Shown here: positions 35,631-43,563 of the stretch, in pieces
How positions within the stretch are numbered: the first letter of the stretch is position 1
How the letters are laid out: each line of letters opens with the position of its first letter
Source of the DNA: Myroides sp. 1354
GTDB taxonomy: Bacteria > Bacteroidota > Bacteroidia > Flavobacteriales > Flavobacteriaceae
DNA length: 61,853 nt
Direction of reading: 5' to 3'
Assembly: GCF_030324495.1 (NCBI RefSeq)
Contig: NZ_JACAGN010000021.1
Coordinates: forward strand, 1 to 61,853
The notes under the pieces: generated by a model
What the model was told of the DNA's origin: nothing
Database searches by the model: none
The model's input: only the letters and a program-made list of their open reading frames with translations
Translations under genes and position numbers: made by a program

Positions 35631-37550
35631 TTATCCTAATTCCTTCTCAAACATATACATCAATTTATCTTTTTCATTCAGTTCTACACTTCTGCTTACC
35701 TTTTTATTGGTGATTTGATAGCCCGAAAATCGAGTAACAAAAATGCCCAAGCCTTGAGTGTAGGAGCTGACTTCTGCTGAGTATTCTTTACTAGTATCTA
35801 AAGGAATTTCACCCAAAATAGTAGTCCAATCACCATCTGAAGTAATAGTAGATATTTCGCCTTGCATCTTGTTGATGTCTGTAATAGCCCTAGCATTCAC
35901 AGCTATTGGAATTTGCAATTTAAAATCTAAGATTGGCTCCAACAACTCAACATCAGCTTGTTGTAAAGCCAATCGAAAAACATAGGGAGCTAAACTTCTA
36001 AAGTCGGCAGGTGTGCTCACTGGACTATAATAGATTCCGTGAGAAAAAGTGACTTTAAGGTCGGTTACTTTCCAGCCATACAAACCCGATTCACAGGCTT
36101 TCTTGACTCCATCGAATACTGCATTCTGAAAAGATTGATTCAAGTAGCCCAATGAAATATCGCTCTCTATCGTAAGTCCCGCACCGATTGGCAAAGGTTC
36201 TATAATCAAGCCAATAGATGCCCAATAAGGATTAGGTGGCACTTCGATATGAATGGTGTATTCCGATTTCGTTTTCAGACGTTCCTTATAAATCGTTTTC
36301 ACCTCTTCAAAGTAAGCATCTACCGAAAATCGCTCCTCCAACAAAGTCAAAATAACTTCCCGTTGAGTTGCTCCATAAAGAGAAACTTCTAGCTCATTAT
36401 TATCAGCATTGATACCAAACGTTAAAGATGGATCTTCTACCGATAATACATTCATAGCAGAAATTAATTTACTCCTATCCTCTACTTTGGCAGGATGTAT
36501 AGATGATTTGAGAGCAGGACTAGGAATATTCAATTTATCAAATAAACTTGGCATTGTTCCTAAATAATCACCTACCATCAGACTTTCGGCATGGTCTAAA
36601 ATTGCAATATCGTTTGTAGAAACTTCATCTACATCTATTTCGTTTCCAGCGTAAAAGGTCTTTAAACTTCTTATTTTCAGATTCTCATCTGAGCCATTGA
36701 GGTTGTATGATTTTCTTGTTCTAAGGCTTCCCCCTATAATCTTTAGATAGGCTCGTTTCTGTTCCTTCTTATTATGCTCAATTTTATAGACATAGGCAGA
36801 TAAATCGTTCTCTTGAGGTAGAGATGTTTCAATAAAAGTAGTGATTGAGTTTAGCAAATCTTCGATACCAATGCCATACATTGCTGAGCCATGGTAGATA
36901 GGATGTAGTTTAGCGAATTGAACAAGATGAATCATTGAACTCCAATAGTCTGAATTTGAGAGTTGCGTATCGCTTAAGTATTTTTCAAGCAAAGAATCAT
37001 CTTTCTCCAAAATTGTTTCTCTGTCCTTTTCTGATATGTTGTGTATTGTACAGCTAGAAGTTAAAATCTTGCCATCAACGGATTGCATAAGAAGAATATC
37101 TTTTGAAAGGCTATTTTGTATTTCGAAATAAAGCTGATTTAGATTTACTCCCTCTCTATCTATTTTGTTGATAAATAGAATGGCTGGAATTTCTAGTTGT
37201 TGCAAGACATTGAACAACAATCTCGTTTGAGCTTGAATACCCTCTTTAGCAGACACCACAAGAATAGCACCATCTAGCATTCTAAAAGTGCGTTCCACTT
37301 CTGCTAGAAAGTCCATGTGTCCAGGAGTGTCGATAATATTAATCTTTGTATCGTTCCATTGAATAGACGTTGTAGAAGCTCTAACGGTGATACCTCTTCG
37401 TTTTTCAATATCCATCGAATCGGTTGTGGTATTACCTTTGTCCACACTTCCACGTACCTCAGTTGCTCCACTAGCAAATAGCAAGTTCTCAGTAATGGAG
37501 GTTTTTCCTGCATCAATATGTGCAAGAATACCTATATTTATAGTTTTCAT
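35631..37550 (-). CDS. tet(36): Tetracycline ribosomal protection protein, Tet(36)/Tet(Q) group
   Basis: The 639-residue EF-G-like GTPase shows the G motifs AHIDAGKTSITENL (P-loop, residue 10), RRGITVRAST (switch I), DTPGHMDFLAEVERTF and NKIDREGVN. The body and C-terminus (SPVSTPADFRSLAPYVFRLA and SSYTQGLGIF) are those of ribosomal protection proteins that release tetracycline from the ribosome. It clearly belongs to the Tet(Q) branch, but many residues differ from Tet(Q) as I remember it. It agrees better with Tet(36); the symbol is given on that basis and needs an alignment. The upstream leader carries a 3-codon peptide typical of this branch. Confidence 0.85.
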   Translation of the reverse strand: MKTINIGILAHIDAGKTSITENLLFASGATEVRGSVDKGNTTTDSMDIEKRRGITVRASTTSIQWNDTKINIIDTPGHMDFLAEVERTFRMLDGAILVVSAKEGIQAQTRLLFNVLQQLEIPAILFINKIDREGVNLNQLYFEIQNSLSKDILLMQSVDGKILTSSCTIHNISEKDRETILEKDDSLLEKYLSDTQLSNSDYWSSMIHLVQFAKLHPIYHGSAMYGIGIEDLLNSITTFIETSLPQENDLSAYVYKIEHNKKEQKRAYLKIIGGSLRTRKSYNLNGSDENLKIRSLKTFYAGNEIDVDEVSTNDIAILDHAESLMVGDYLGTMPSLFDKLNIPSPALKSSIHPAKVEDRSKLISAMNVLSVEDPSLTFGINADNNELEVSLYGATQREVILTLLEERFSVDAYFEEVKTIYKERLKTKSEYTIHIEVPPNPYWASIGLIIEPLPIGAGLTIESDISLGYLNQSFQNAVFDGVKKACESGLYGWKVTDLKVTFSHGIYYSPVSTPADFRSLAPYVFRLALQQADVELLEPILDFKLQIPIAVNARAITDINKMQGEISTITSDGDWTTILGEIPLDTSKEYSAEVSSYTQGLGIFVTRFSGYQITNKKVSRSVELNEKDKLMYMFEKELG

Positions 37551-37664
37551 TTGATTTTGTAAATAATATAGCGGATGCTTTGTAGAAATGCATCACATAA
37601 AAAATACATCCTTGATGGTAGAATGTACCACAAGAACTTGAATTCGTATTTCTAATTATATTAT

Positions 37665-37676
37665 TTACTGCCGCAT
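37665..37676 (-). CDS. Three-codon leader peptide of tet(36)
   Basis: The minus strand reads ATGCGGCAGTAA (M-R-Q-stop), 114 bases before the tet(36) start and just downstream of its promoter. A very short leader peptide in the tet(Q) leader is known to take part in translational attenuation in Bacteroides; the position and size fit that scheme. A hairpin containing GATGC/GCATC lies between it and the start codon. Confidence 0.6.
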   Translation of the reverse strand: MRQ

Positions 37677-37683
37677 AGTGTGA

Positions 37684-37691
37684 CAAAGGTA
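37684..37691 (-). promoter_or_regulatory. Promoter -7 element of tet(36)
   Basis: On the minus strand this is TACCTTTG, matching TAnnTTTG. It lies outside the IS30-type element, so tet(36) keeps its own promoter despite the insertion 28 bp upstream. Confidence 0.65.
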
Positions 37692-37718
37692 GAAAATAAA
37701 TTTTAAAATCAACCCTAC

Positions 37719-38926
37719 ATTCAAGTTGAAAATGCAACTTTATTGATTATTAACTAAATGATATGTTTGATGAAAAAATCGAGGATAACTTTTTTCGAGC
37801 TCGATGGGACGGCTCCAAAAGTTATCACCCGCTTTTTTCGAGTAGATTCCAAATTCCATCAAATATCTGATTTGGGGATAAATATCCAAATCTTTTTCGT
37901 GGCCTGTTGTTTATCTGTTGTTCCACATAATTCACATATTCATGTGTAACATAATTGAAATCAACTTTTTTCGGTATATATTGCCTTACCAAGCGATTAT
38001 AGTTTTCGTTGGAACCTCTTTGCCAGCTTGCATATGGCTTGGCAAAGAAAAAGTCGATTTTCAAGTCTCCGGCTACCATCTGATGACACGAAAACTCTTT
38101 TCCATTGTCAGATGTGATTGTTTTCAGGAATGGTTTCCAATCCTCCAGGCAATCAATAGTAACCAGTGCGAGTTGTTCCGCATCCTTGCCATCTAATTTT
38201 CGGAGTCTGGCTATTCCGGTTGCCCTGTCGTTGATGGTTAAGATGGCACCTTTGTGATCCTTGCCTATGATAAGGTCAATTTCCAAATCACCAAAGCGTT
38301 CCCGTAGTTCAACTTCAGGCGGTCTTAGAGATATATCTGTACGATTGGGGATTGTTCCCCGCTTGTCGTAAATCACACTTCGCTTTTTGTAGCGACGTCC
38401 ACGGTTTCTCAGGTCAAGATATAGCGTCCCTTTTTTACGCTTATCTTGCCAAATAAACTGATAAATACGTTCGTGTGATACACAGTTATCTCCATTTGTT
38501 TTGGCAACACCTGCAATTTGTTCCGGACTGTATTTGAGACGCAATTTATCTCGTACATAAGCCTCAACCTCAGGTGTGAAGGTTCTCGCTTTAGCTTTGT
38601 ATGCCTGACGCTTCAGGTATTTACGATGCGCTAAATCATCTTTGTATTCGCCAGATCGGGCATCTGCATTACGGCGGATTTCACGACTGACAACTGATTT
38701 ATCTTTATTTATTACACGGGCAATCTCACATTGTGGATACCCACTTTGCAACATTGTGCAAATAGTATATCTTTGTTCTCTGGTTAAATGACTCATAAAT
38801 GTCAACTTTGGTCGGTAGACAATATAGTTCATTTTTTCCATCAGGGCAAGGGGGAGTTATTCCTCCTGGCTCTGAAAAAAACAAACTTTCCTATTTTGTC
38901 TGCAAAGTTGCATTTACAACTTGAAT
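37719..38926 (-). mobile_element. IS30-family insertion sequence
   Basis: The ends are an almost perfect inverted repeat: ATTCAAGTTGAAAATGCAAC at 37719 and, inverted, ATTCAAGTTGTAAATGCAAC from 38926 (one mismatch in 23 bp). Length is about 1.2 kb with a single transposase gene, as usual for IS30. If the outermost AT on each side is a target duplication, the element is 37721-38924. A hairpin at 37784-37826 at the end of the transposase gene may be its terminator. The right end lies inside a membrane-protein gene. Confidence 0.88.
37825..38796 (-). CDS. IS30-family transposase
   Basis: The product from MSHLTREQRYTICTMLQSGY is 323 residues; an upstream ATG at 38841 would add 15 residues not typical of the family. 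It has the N-terminal helix-turn-helix (CEIARVINKDKSVVSREIRR) and a DDE domain with RFGDLEIDLIIGKDHKGAIL, TITSDNGKEF and the final-Glu region SNENYNRLVRQYIPKK. The closing NNRPRKRFGYLSPNQIF is diagnostic of IS30. It resembles the IS4351 transposase of Bacteroides in order and motifs but is clearly a different member. No frameshift or stop is seen, so it may be active. Confidence 0.92.
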   Translation of the reverse strand: MSHLTREQRYTICTMLQSGYPQCEIARVINKDKSVVSREIRRNADARSGEYKDDLAHRKYLKRQAYKAKARTFTPEVEAYVRDKLRLKYSPEQIAGVAKTNGDNCVSHERIYQFIWQDKRKKGTLYLDLRNRGRRYKKRSVIYDKRGTIPNRTDISLRPPEVELRERFGDLEIDLIIGKDHKGAILTINDRATGIARLRKLDGKDAEQLALVTIDCLEDWKPFLKTITSDNGKEFSCHQMVAGDLKIDFFFAKPYASWQRGSNENYNRLVRQYIPKKVDFNYVTHEYVNYVEQQINNRPRKRFGYLSPNQIFDGIWNLLEKSG

Positions 38927-39439
38927 TTTCATGTCAATTTCTTTTATTTTTCTGAAAAGTTTATTTCCAATTCTAAAGTACTCATAGTTGTTGTTAAAAT
39001 AGAAAAATACTTTATATCTTCCTCTATAACTATAAACACTTTCGATTGGCAGAGTCATAACAATCTGATTACTGTTTTTTGCAACATTATAGCCAACAAT
39101 GTGAAATATTGCTTCAGCTGTAATTCCAAAACTTGAATAAGAAATCATTGAAGCCATAATAATCAATAAAACATATGTAAACACTCTGTCTATAATTGAC
39201 TTAAAACCTTTGTGAAGTCTTTTTAAAAAGTTAAGTCTGAGTAATGTTATAATAACAATTCCTATAATAAAAGGTATCCACTCTACAAATAAATTGTATT
39301 TAAAACTTTGTCCAATTGTCAGTGGTTTAAGAAAAAAGTAATAAATGACAGCATATGTAAGAAACCCTACAAATAATTTATATACAATATTTTCTTCTTG
39401 ACTATGTTTGATTTTTATTGAGCTCAAAAACTTAAGCAT
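38891..39439 (-). pseudogene. Membrane protein gene cut by the IS30 element
   Basis: The frame starts at 39439 and has three hydrophobic helices (LFVGFLTYAVIYYFFLK, WIPFIIGIVIITLLRL, YVLLIIMASMISYSSFG) and a soluble tail. Its last 12 residues (about IQVVNATLQTK) are encoded by the IS inverted repeat at 38904-38926 and just beyond, so the native C-terminus is gone. The native gene must have continued past EIDMK. I do not recognise the family. It was the gene of the cassette whose right boundary is CGCATAAC at 39784. Confidence 0.75.
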
Positions 39440-39780
39440 ATATTTTTCTAATTTTCATGTTCGCAATACTTAGTGTTCTAATCTTGAGTCTTGTAAAAAT
39501 AGTTTTACCATTTATAATTGTTTTCACTCGTAAAAAAGAGATAAATTAAGTTCCTACTAATTCTCAACCACAATGTCCCGCTTTTGCTCGTTATTTGTCA
39601 ATGTAATGAAGTGAAAAGTCAAAAATACTTCCTTTATAGTCTGCGAGGAATTGTCCGCCCGAAAAAGCTGACAGAAGTAAAAAGTCTGTCAAACCCGAAC
39701 TGTCTGTCTATGTCGAAAAAACGGACAGTTCGTCAAAGACTTTTCAGTGAATAAATCTCTGTCTTTTCTTTTTTTACACT
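39440..39780. other. Head of the broken cassette, similar to another cassette
   Basis: This gene-free 340 bp lies upstream of the cut membrane-protein gene. From 39640 on it shares CTGCGAGGAATTGTCCGCC, GGACAGTTC(C/G)TCAAAGA and a closing CTTTTTTTAC with 35040-35203 of the gene-less cassette. Both stretches occupy the same place, next to the GTT end of their cassette, so they are related cassette heads that may carry a leader or promoter. Confidence 0.6.
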
Positions 39781-39919
39781 GACGCATAACGGTTACGTAT
39801 TGGCGATGGTGGGGCATTTGAAAAACGTCAGCCCAACATTTGCACTAATGCCCGATAGAAGCACAAATGTTGAATTTATAACTATCAGCCCCACTATTGC
39901 CAATACGATGTTGGTGGCT
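39781..39919. repeat. attC-like site of the aph cassette
   Basis: From GACGCATAAC to GTTGGTGGCT. Inner arms ACGTATTGGCGATGGTGGGG and CCCCACTATTGCCAATACG pair well. Its right end GTTGGTGGC is the complement of GCCACCAAC at 40738-40746, the other end of the aph cassette. Confidence 0.85.
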
Positions 39920-39928
39920 GGGCTTCTT

Positions 39929-40717
39929 TCAAAAGAACTCGTCTAATAATATATAAAACTCTATTTTATTTTTGTTTGGCTTATCAAGTCCATATACCTT
40001 GTAAAATATGTCAACCATTTCTGGTCTAAAATTATCTCGTATGTTTCTAACAGCAAGTGCAATATCTTGATATTTATCTGTTATACCTCCATTGCCAATG
40101 TCTATAAAACCACTTAAGTTATGATTGTCAAAAATTAAGTTGTCAAAACAGTAATCTCCGTGTGTAAACACTAATTCATAGTCTGATGGCTTTATGCTTA
40201 ATAATTTCACAAATAGTTCTTCGGGGCTGTAAGTTTGATTTTCGGGTTGTAAGTCTGTAAAATCAATTAACCCACTATCTAAATTAAATCTTGCTTTTGA
40301 AATTTTCAAGTCAAGGTGTTGAACCAACGCAGTATTGTCAATTTTCAAAGAATGAAGTTTTTTCAATGATATTGCATATTGCTTAATAATTTCTTCAGTT
40401 TCTATTTTATCAAAATAATATTCAAGAGTTTTTCCTTGCAGTTCCGTCATACATAACAATTCAAAGTCGCTTAATTGTTCATAAAAAATAATCTTAGGAA
40501 CTGGAATTTTTCCGTCAAGCCATAAATAATTTTGATAATCGTATTTGAGGTTTACATTATGGTTACTATAAATTTGTTTTTTGAGAATAAAACTCTTTGA
40601 TTCATCTGTCGTAACCCTGAACAATTCAGCATTTGTTGAACCACCTGAAATTTGTGTGGTAGTATAATTTCCAAAATATTTGTCAAGTTGATTTTTTACG
40701 TCTTTACTGATGTCCAT
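39929..40717 (-). CDS. APH(3')-like aminoglycoside O-phosphotransferase
   Basis: The 262-residue kinase has the size and motif order of the APH(3') family: ISGGSTNAELFRV (nucleotide loop), SFILKKQ (ATP-binding lysine), THGDYCFDNLIFD with catalytic Asp188 and Asn193, then FIDIGNGGITDKYQDIALAV with the metal-binding Asp206, and the terminal IEFYILLDEFF that is the family signature. It should phosphorylate kanamycin/neomycin-type aminoglycosides. I cannot place it in a numbered subtype. The stop codon is 10 bp from the attC-like site, and only about 20 bp of leader precede the start, so it likely depends on upstream transcription. Confidence 0.88.
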   Translation of the reverse strand: MDISKDVKNQLDKYFGNYTTTQISGGSTNAELFRVTTDESKSFILKKQIYSNHNVNLKYDYQNYLWLDGKIPVPKIIFYEQLSDFELLCMTELQGKTLEYYFDKIETEEIIKQYAISLKKLHSLKIDNTALVQHLDLKISKARFNLDSGLIDFTDLQPENQTYSPEELFVKLLSIKPSDYELVFTHGDYCFDNLIFDNHNLSGFIDIGNGGITDKYQDIALAVRNIRDNFRPEMVDIFYKVYGLDKPNKNKIEFYILLDEFF

Positions 40718-40736
40718 TTGCTGTGTCTTTTAGCCT

Positions 40737-40874
40737 TGCCACCAACGGTCAAGTATAAGCGTAGTGCGGGATTTCGGAGCAATTCACTGTCCGCCCACCA
40801 CAAAGTTTCTTAGGAGCAAAAATGCTCAAATTTAGCAGTTCAGCCCGCATTACGCTTATACAATGTTGGCGGTA
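40737..40874. repeat. attC-like site of the lnu cassette
   Basis: From TGCCACCAAC to GTTGGCGGTA. Arms AGTATAAGCGTAGTGCGGG and CCCGCATTACGCTTATAC pair. Its right end GTTGGCGGTA matches the complement of TACCGCCAAC at 41788-41797. Confidence 0.85.
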
Positions 40875-40881
40875 GTTTTTT

Positions 40882-41652
40882 TTATTCAATTCTCCTTAAT
40901 ACCCCCTTTAATTTTGCTTCAACTCCAAGATTATCAAAAAGTTTTTCAGTCAATGTTAATGTCTTCTTGAAAGCTGTTTTAATATCTGTCGGATCTAATT
41001 CTGATGTTGTCTCCTGAAATAACGAATACCAATCTGGGTCTATGTCTTTTTCCAAGCTTTTTGTTGGACTTTCCCAATGTTTGGTTTGGTATGTTTCAAT
41101 TCTTATTAACCAAAGTAAATATTTTTGAACATTTGATAAGCTTTGGTAAGCGTGAGCAAATTCCTGTCGTTTAATTAAGTTGCTTGTTGTAAGTAAAACA
41201 TTCAACAATGATTGGCTCAACCACAGGATATTTTCATTTGTTGTTCGATCAGGTACTTTAGTTTTTATTTCTTTGAGCGTGTTAGTCAATAAATCTTCTT
41301 TATCTACTAAAATCATCTTGTCAAAGTCGCTAAACTCTACCAAACCGTCCCACGATTTGATAACTTCCATTTGGTCGTTTGTCAAAAAATGAAACTCCCC
41401 CCTTATCATATTTTCAAAAATGGCAACTTCACTTCCATACTCGTTGGTAAAATATAATGCCAAAGGATGAATTTGGCTTACCCAATTTTCAGCGGAAAAA
41501 TTTTCTTTATCCTTCAAGAAGATGTAGAATTCAATATCTGAATATTTGTCCCCTTCATTTTTGGTAAATGACCCGTACATAAATACGGCAGAAATATTTT
41601 TATCATTTTGAGCTATTGACTTTGTTTTGTCAATCATTTGTAACTGTGTCAT
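40882..41652 (-). CDS. lnu: Lincosamide nucleotidyltransferase-like protein
   Basis: The 256-residue protein starts with a nucleotidyltransferase fold: GSFTKNEGDKYSDIEFYIFL has the GS and the DxE acidic pair (Asp39, Glu41) of the family. The C-terminal helical domain (QSLLNVLLTTSNLIKRQEFA, then NVQKYLLWLIRIE and LTEKLFDNLG) resembles Lnu(B), Lnu(F) and Lnu(H). Such enzymes add AMP to lincomycin or clindamycin. An aminoglycoside adenylyltransferase is the main alternative, but the helical half fits Lnu better. Length is closest to Lnu(H) as I recall it. Leader of 134 bp between start and attC. Confidence 0.75.
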   Translation of the reverse strand: MTQLQMIDKTKSIAQNDKNISAVFMYGSFTKNEGDKYSDIEFYIFLKDKENFSAENWVSQIHPLALYFTNEYGSEVAIFENMIRGEFHFLTNDQMEVIKSWDGLVEFSDFDKMILVDKEDLLTNTLKEIKTKVPDRTTNENILWLSQSLLNVLLTTSNLIKRQEFAHAYQSLSNVQKYLLWLIRIETYQTKHWESPTKSLEKDIDPDWYSLFQETTSELDPTDIKTAFKKTLTLTEKLFDNLGVEAKLKGVLRRIE

Positions 41653-41787
41653 TTTCTAATTTTTTAATATTAACAATCGCCCTTTCTACTTTGCGTATTA
41701 AAGGATATTTCAATTCTTATTCTATCTTACAGTTACTTATAGCTTCATTTTCTTGAATGTTTTTCGTTGTTAATTGTTTCTTCAAAT

Positions 41788-41987
41788 TACCGCCAACGGG
41801 AAACGCATTGGCGAAGTGGCGGATAAATTGGACAAAAAGTTCAATTTAGCGAGAACGTAGCCGATGTGTTTCCACAGAGCTAACTTACAAATAAAAAGCG
41901 AATGTGGAACACATTCGGCGGAATAAAATGCAGAAACTTTCAATTTAGCACTTAACCTGCCATTTTGCCAATGCGATGTTATGTGAA
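41788..41987. repeat. attC-like site of the ere(D) cassette (long type)
   Basis: About 200 bp from TACCGCCAAC to GTTATGTGAA, nearly identical to the catB site at 33359-33560, including the inner GCCGATGTGTTTCCACA/TGTGGAACACATTCGGC pair. The right end GTTATGTGAA complements TTCACATAAC at 43422-43431. Confidence 0.85.
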
Positions 41988-41998
41988 GGAATTTTTAG

Positions 41999-42006
41999 TA
42001 TCTTTG
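41999..42006 (+). promoter_or_regulatory. Promoter -7 element of ere(D)
   Basis: TATCTTTG, the same element at about the same distance after the same type of attC-like site as in the catB cassette. It reads toward ere(D) and starts a leader of roughly 120 bases. Confidence 0.65.
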
Positions 42007-42027
42007 TATTCAAATAATTCACATTTT

Positions 42028-42051
42028 ATGTATTTCAGCAAGCCTTGGTAA
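42028..42051 (+). CDS. Seven-codon leader peptide of ere(D)
   Basis: The frame MYFSKPW-stop lies 22 bases after the promoter element and ends at the first arm of a perfect inverted repeat (AATTAAAAATTA at 42050-42061, TAATTTTTAATT at 42110-42121). A smaller stem CGTC/GACG at 42078-42092 lies between. The second arm ends 15 bases before the ere(D) ATG. This is the classical layout of antibiotic-induced translational attenuation. Confidence 0.6.
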   Translation: MYFSKPW

Positions 42052-42136
42052 TTAAAAATTAAAGTAAATTATTAAATCGTCTTTTTGAGACGGTTGCTAT
42101 TTGGTACGTTAATTTTTAATTTAAAATAAGGTAATA

Positions 42137-43363
42137 ATGAAAAATATAAAACCCTTAACTTTTCCGTTTAATTCGGAAAATAATACATCCATAAAACAAA
42201 GTCTTTTTCGATTTCGAGAATATTTTGATTCTTCTACAATTGTTGGTTTAGGCGAAAACTCACATTTCATAAAAGAGTTTTTTACATTCAGGCATCAAGT
42301 TATTGAGTTTTTAGTAACTGAATGTGATTTTGACACCTTGGCATTTGAGTTTGGTTTTTCTGAAGGATTAGAAGTTGATAAGTGGATAAAATCACAAATT
42401 CCATTCGACGATTTGGATAAGTTACTGTCACACTTTTATTATCCAAATGAGTTTAAAGATACTTTGCTATGGCTTCGTCGGTATAATCAAGACAATAATA
42501 ATCAAATTACCTTTTTAGGTGTGGATATTCCTAAAAATGGAGGTTCTTATTTTCCAAACTTTCGTATTGTATCTGATTATTTGCAAAGACTTTCAATCGT
42601 TTCTTCTGATGTCTTACAGAAGATTTTAAATCTTGCTGAGAAATTTGATTTCTATTCGACTTCTCAGCTTGCGTTAAATTTATCGCTTTTTGATGAAGCT
42701 GAACATAATGAATTAAAAGCATTGCTATTAAAAGTTTACATTCGTTTGATTACTCTTCAACCAAAATTAGAAAGTTTAGAATTTCAATCGATAGTTCATC
42801 AAGTTAAAGGCTTGATTTATATGAATTATAATGCTGATGCTATGGAAAGTTTCATTACTGAAAGGGGAATTGAAGGAGATATGGGAGCAAAAGACCAGTA
42901 TATGGCAGAAAGCATTGATTGGTTTTTGAAAAATTCACTTGGTAAAAAGATTATTTTGGTTGCCCACAATGCTCACATTCAAAAAACTCCGGTAGATTTT
43001 GATGGATTTATTAGTTGTTATCCAATGGGGCAAAGACTTTCGATGACTTTTGGAGAAAAATATAAAGCATTTGCAATAACTAATCTACGTGGAGAAACTG
43101 CGGCATTGTATCCTGATAATGATTATCAATTTGGCTTTAGGGTTGATAAATTTCCACTTGATTTTCCAGAGTCGGATTCTGTTGAATTTATTATGCAAGA
43201 ATTTGGAGGAAAAGAATGCTGTTTACTAATGAACAGAAGTACGGAATTAAAAAATTGTAATAAGATTCGATTTGATTCGATGTGCCTAAAAACTGAAATA
43301 GAAGAAGCTTTTGACGGAATTTTTCTAATAGAAAAATCAACTGTTTCAGAAGTAGTGGATTGA
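42137..43363 (+). CDS. ere(D): Ere(D)-type macrolide (erythromycin) esterase
   Basis: The 408-residue protein belongs to the erythromycin esterase/succinoglycan-like family. Active-site landmarks are VGLGENSHFIKEFFTFRHQV (Glu40, His43, Arg52 region), FDTLAFEFGFSEG (Glu71) and IILVAHNAHIQKTPV with a histidine pair. It opens the lactone ring of 14-membered macrolides with a metal-independent water-activating mechanism reported for the family. Sequence and length agree with Ere(D) of Riemerella-type Flavobacteriaceae as I remember. It is reversed relative to most cassettes and has its own promoter and attenuator-like leader. Confidence 0.9.
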   Translation: MKNIKPLTFPFNSENNTSIKQSLFRFREYFDSSTIVGLGENSHFIKEFFTFRHQVIEFLVTECDFDTLAFEFGFSEGLEVDKWIKSQIPFDDLDKLLSHFYYPNEFKDTLLWLRRYNQDNNNQITFLGVDIPKNGGSYFPNFRIVSDYLQRLSIVSSDVLQKILNLAEKFDFYSTSQLALNLSLFDEAEHNELKALLLKVYIRLITLQPKLESLEFQSIVHQVKGLIYMNYNADAMESFITERGIEGDMGAKDQYMAESIDWFLKNSLGKKIILVAHNAHIQKTPVDFDGFISCYPMGQRLSMTFGEKYKAFAITNLRGETAALYPDNDYQFGFRVDKFPLDFPESDSVEFIMQEFGGKECCLLMNRSTELKNCNKIRFDSMCLKTEIEEAFDGIFLIEKSTVSEVVD

Positions 43364-43421
43364 GAATTTATAAATTTAATTTCGAAACGGCACTTTCTTT
43401 TTGGAGGTGCCGTTTTATTCT

Positions 43422-43560
43422 TTCACATAACGTGCCGCGTATTGGCGATGGGCGGGATTTTTAGCACTGAACTTTAATCGAAGAACAGAAATTGAATTTT
43501 GCACTTCCGTTGATACGAAGCCGTTCAGCCCGCCTATTGCCAATACGATGTTGTACGACG
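43422..43560. repeat. attC-like site of the aadS cassette
   Basis: From TTCACATAAC to GTTGTACGACG. Arms GCGTATTGGCGATGGGCGGG and CCCGCCTATTGCCAATACG pair almost perfectly. The right end GTTGTACGAC complements GTCGTACAAC at 44451-44460. Confidence 0.88.
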
Positions 43561-43563
43561 TAG

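Noticed and set aside
32184..38926. Tn4351-like composite transposon (tet(X), erm(F), IS4351)
   Set aside because: tet(X) is present, but no erm(F) is found and only one IS30-type element, different from IS4351, not flanking tet(X).
40882..41652. Aminoglycoside adenylyltransferase instead of Lnu
   Set aside because: The GS/DxE motif alone would allow it, but the helical C-terminal half resembles Lnu(B)/(F)/(H) more. Kept as an alternative only.
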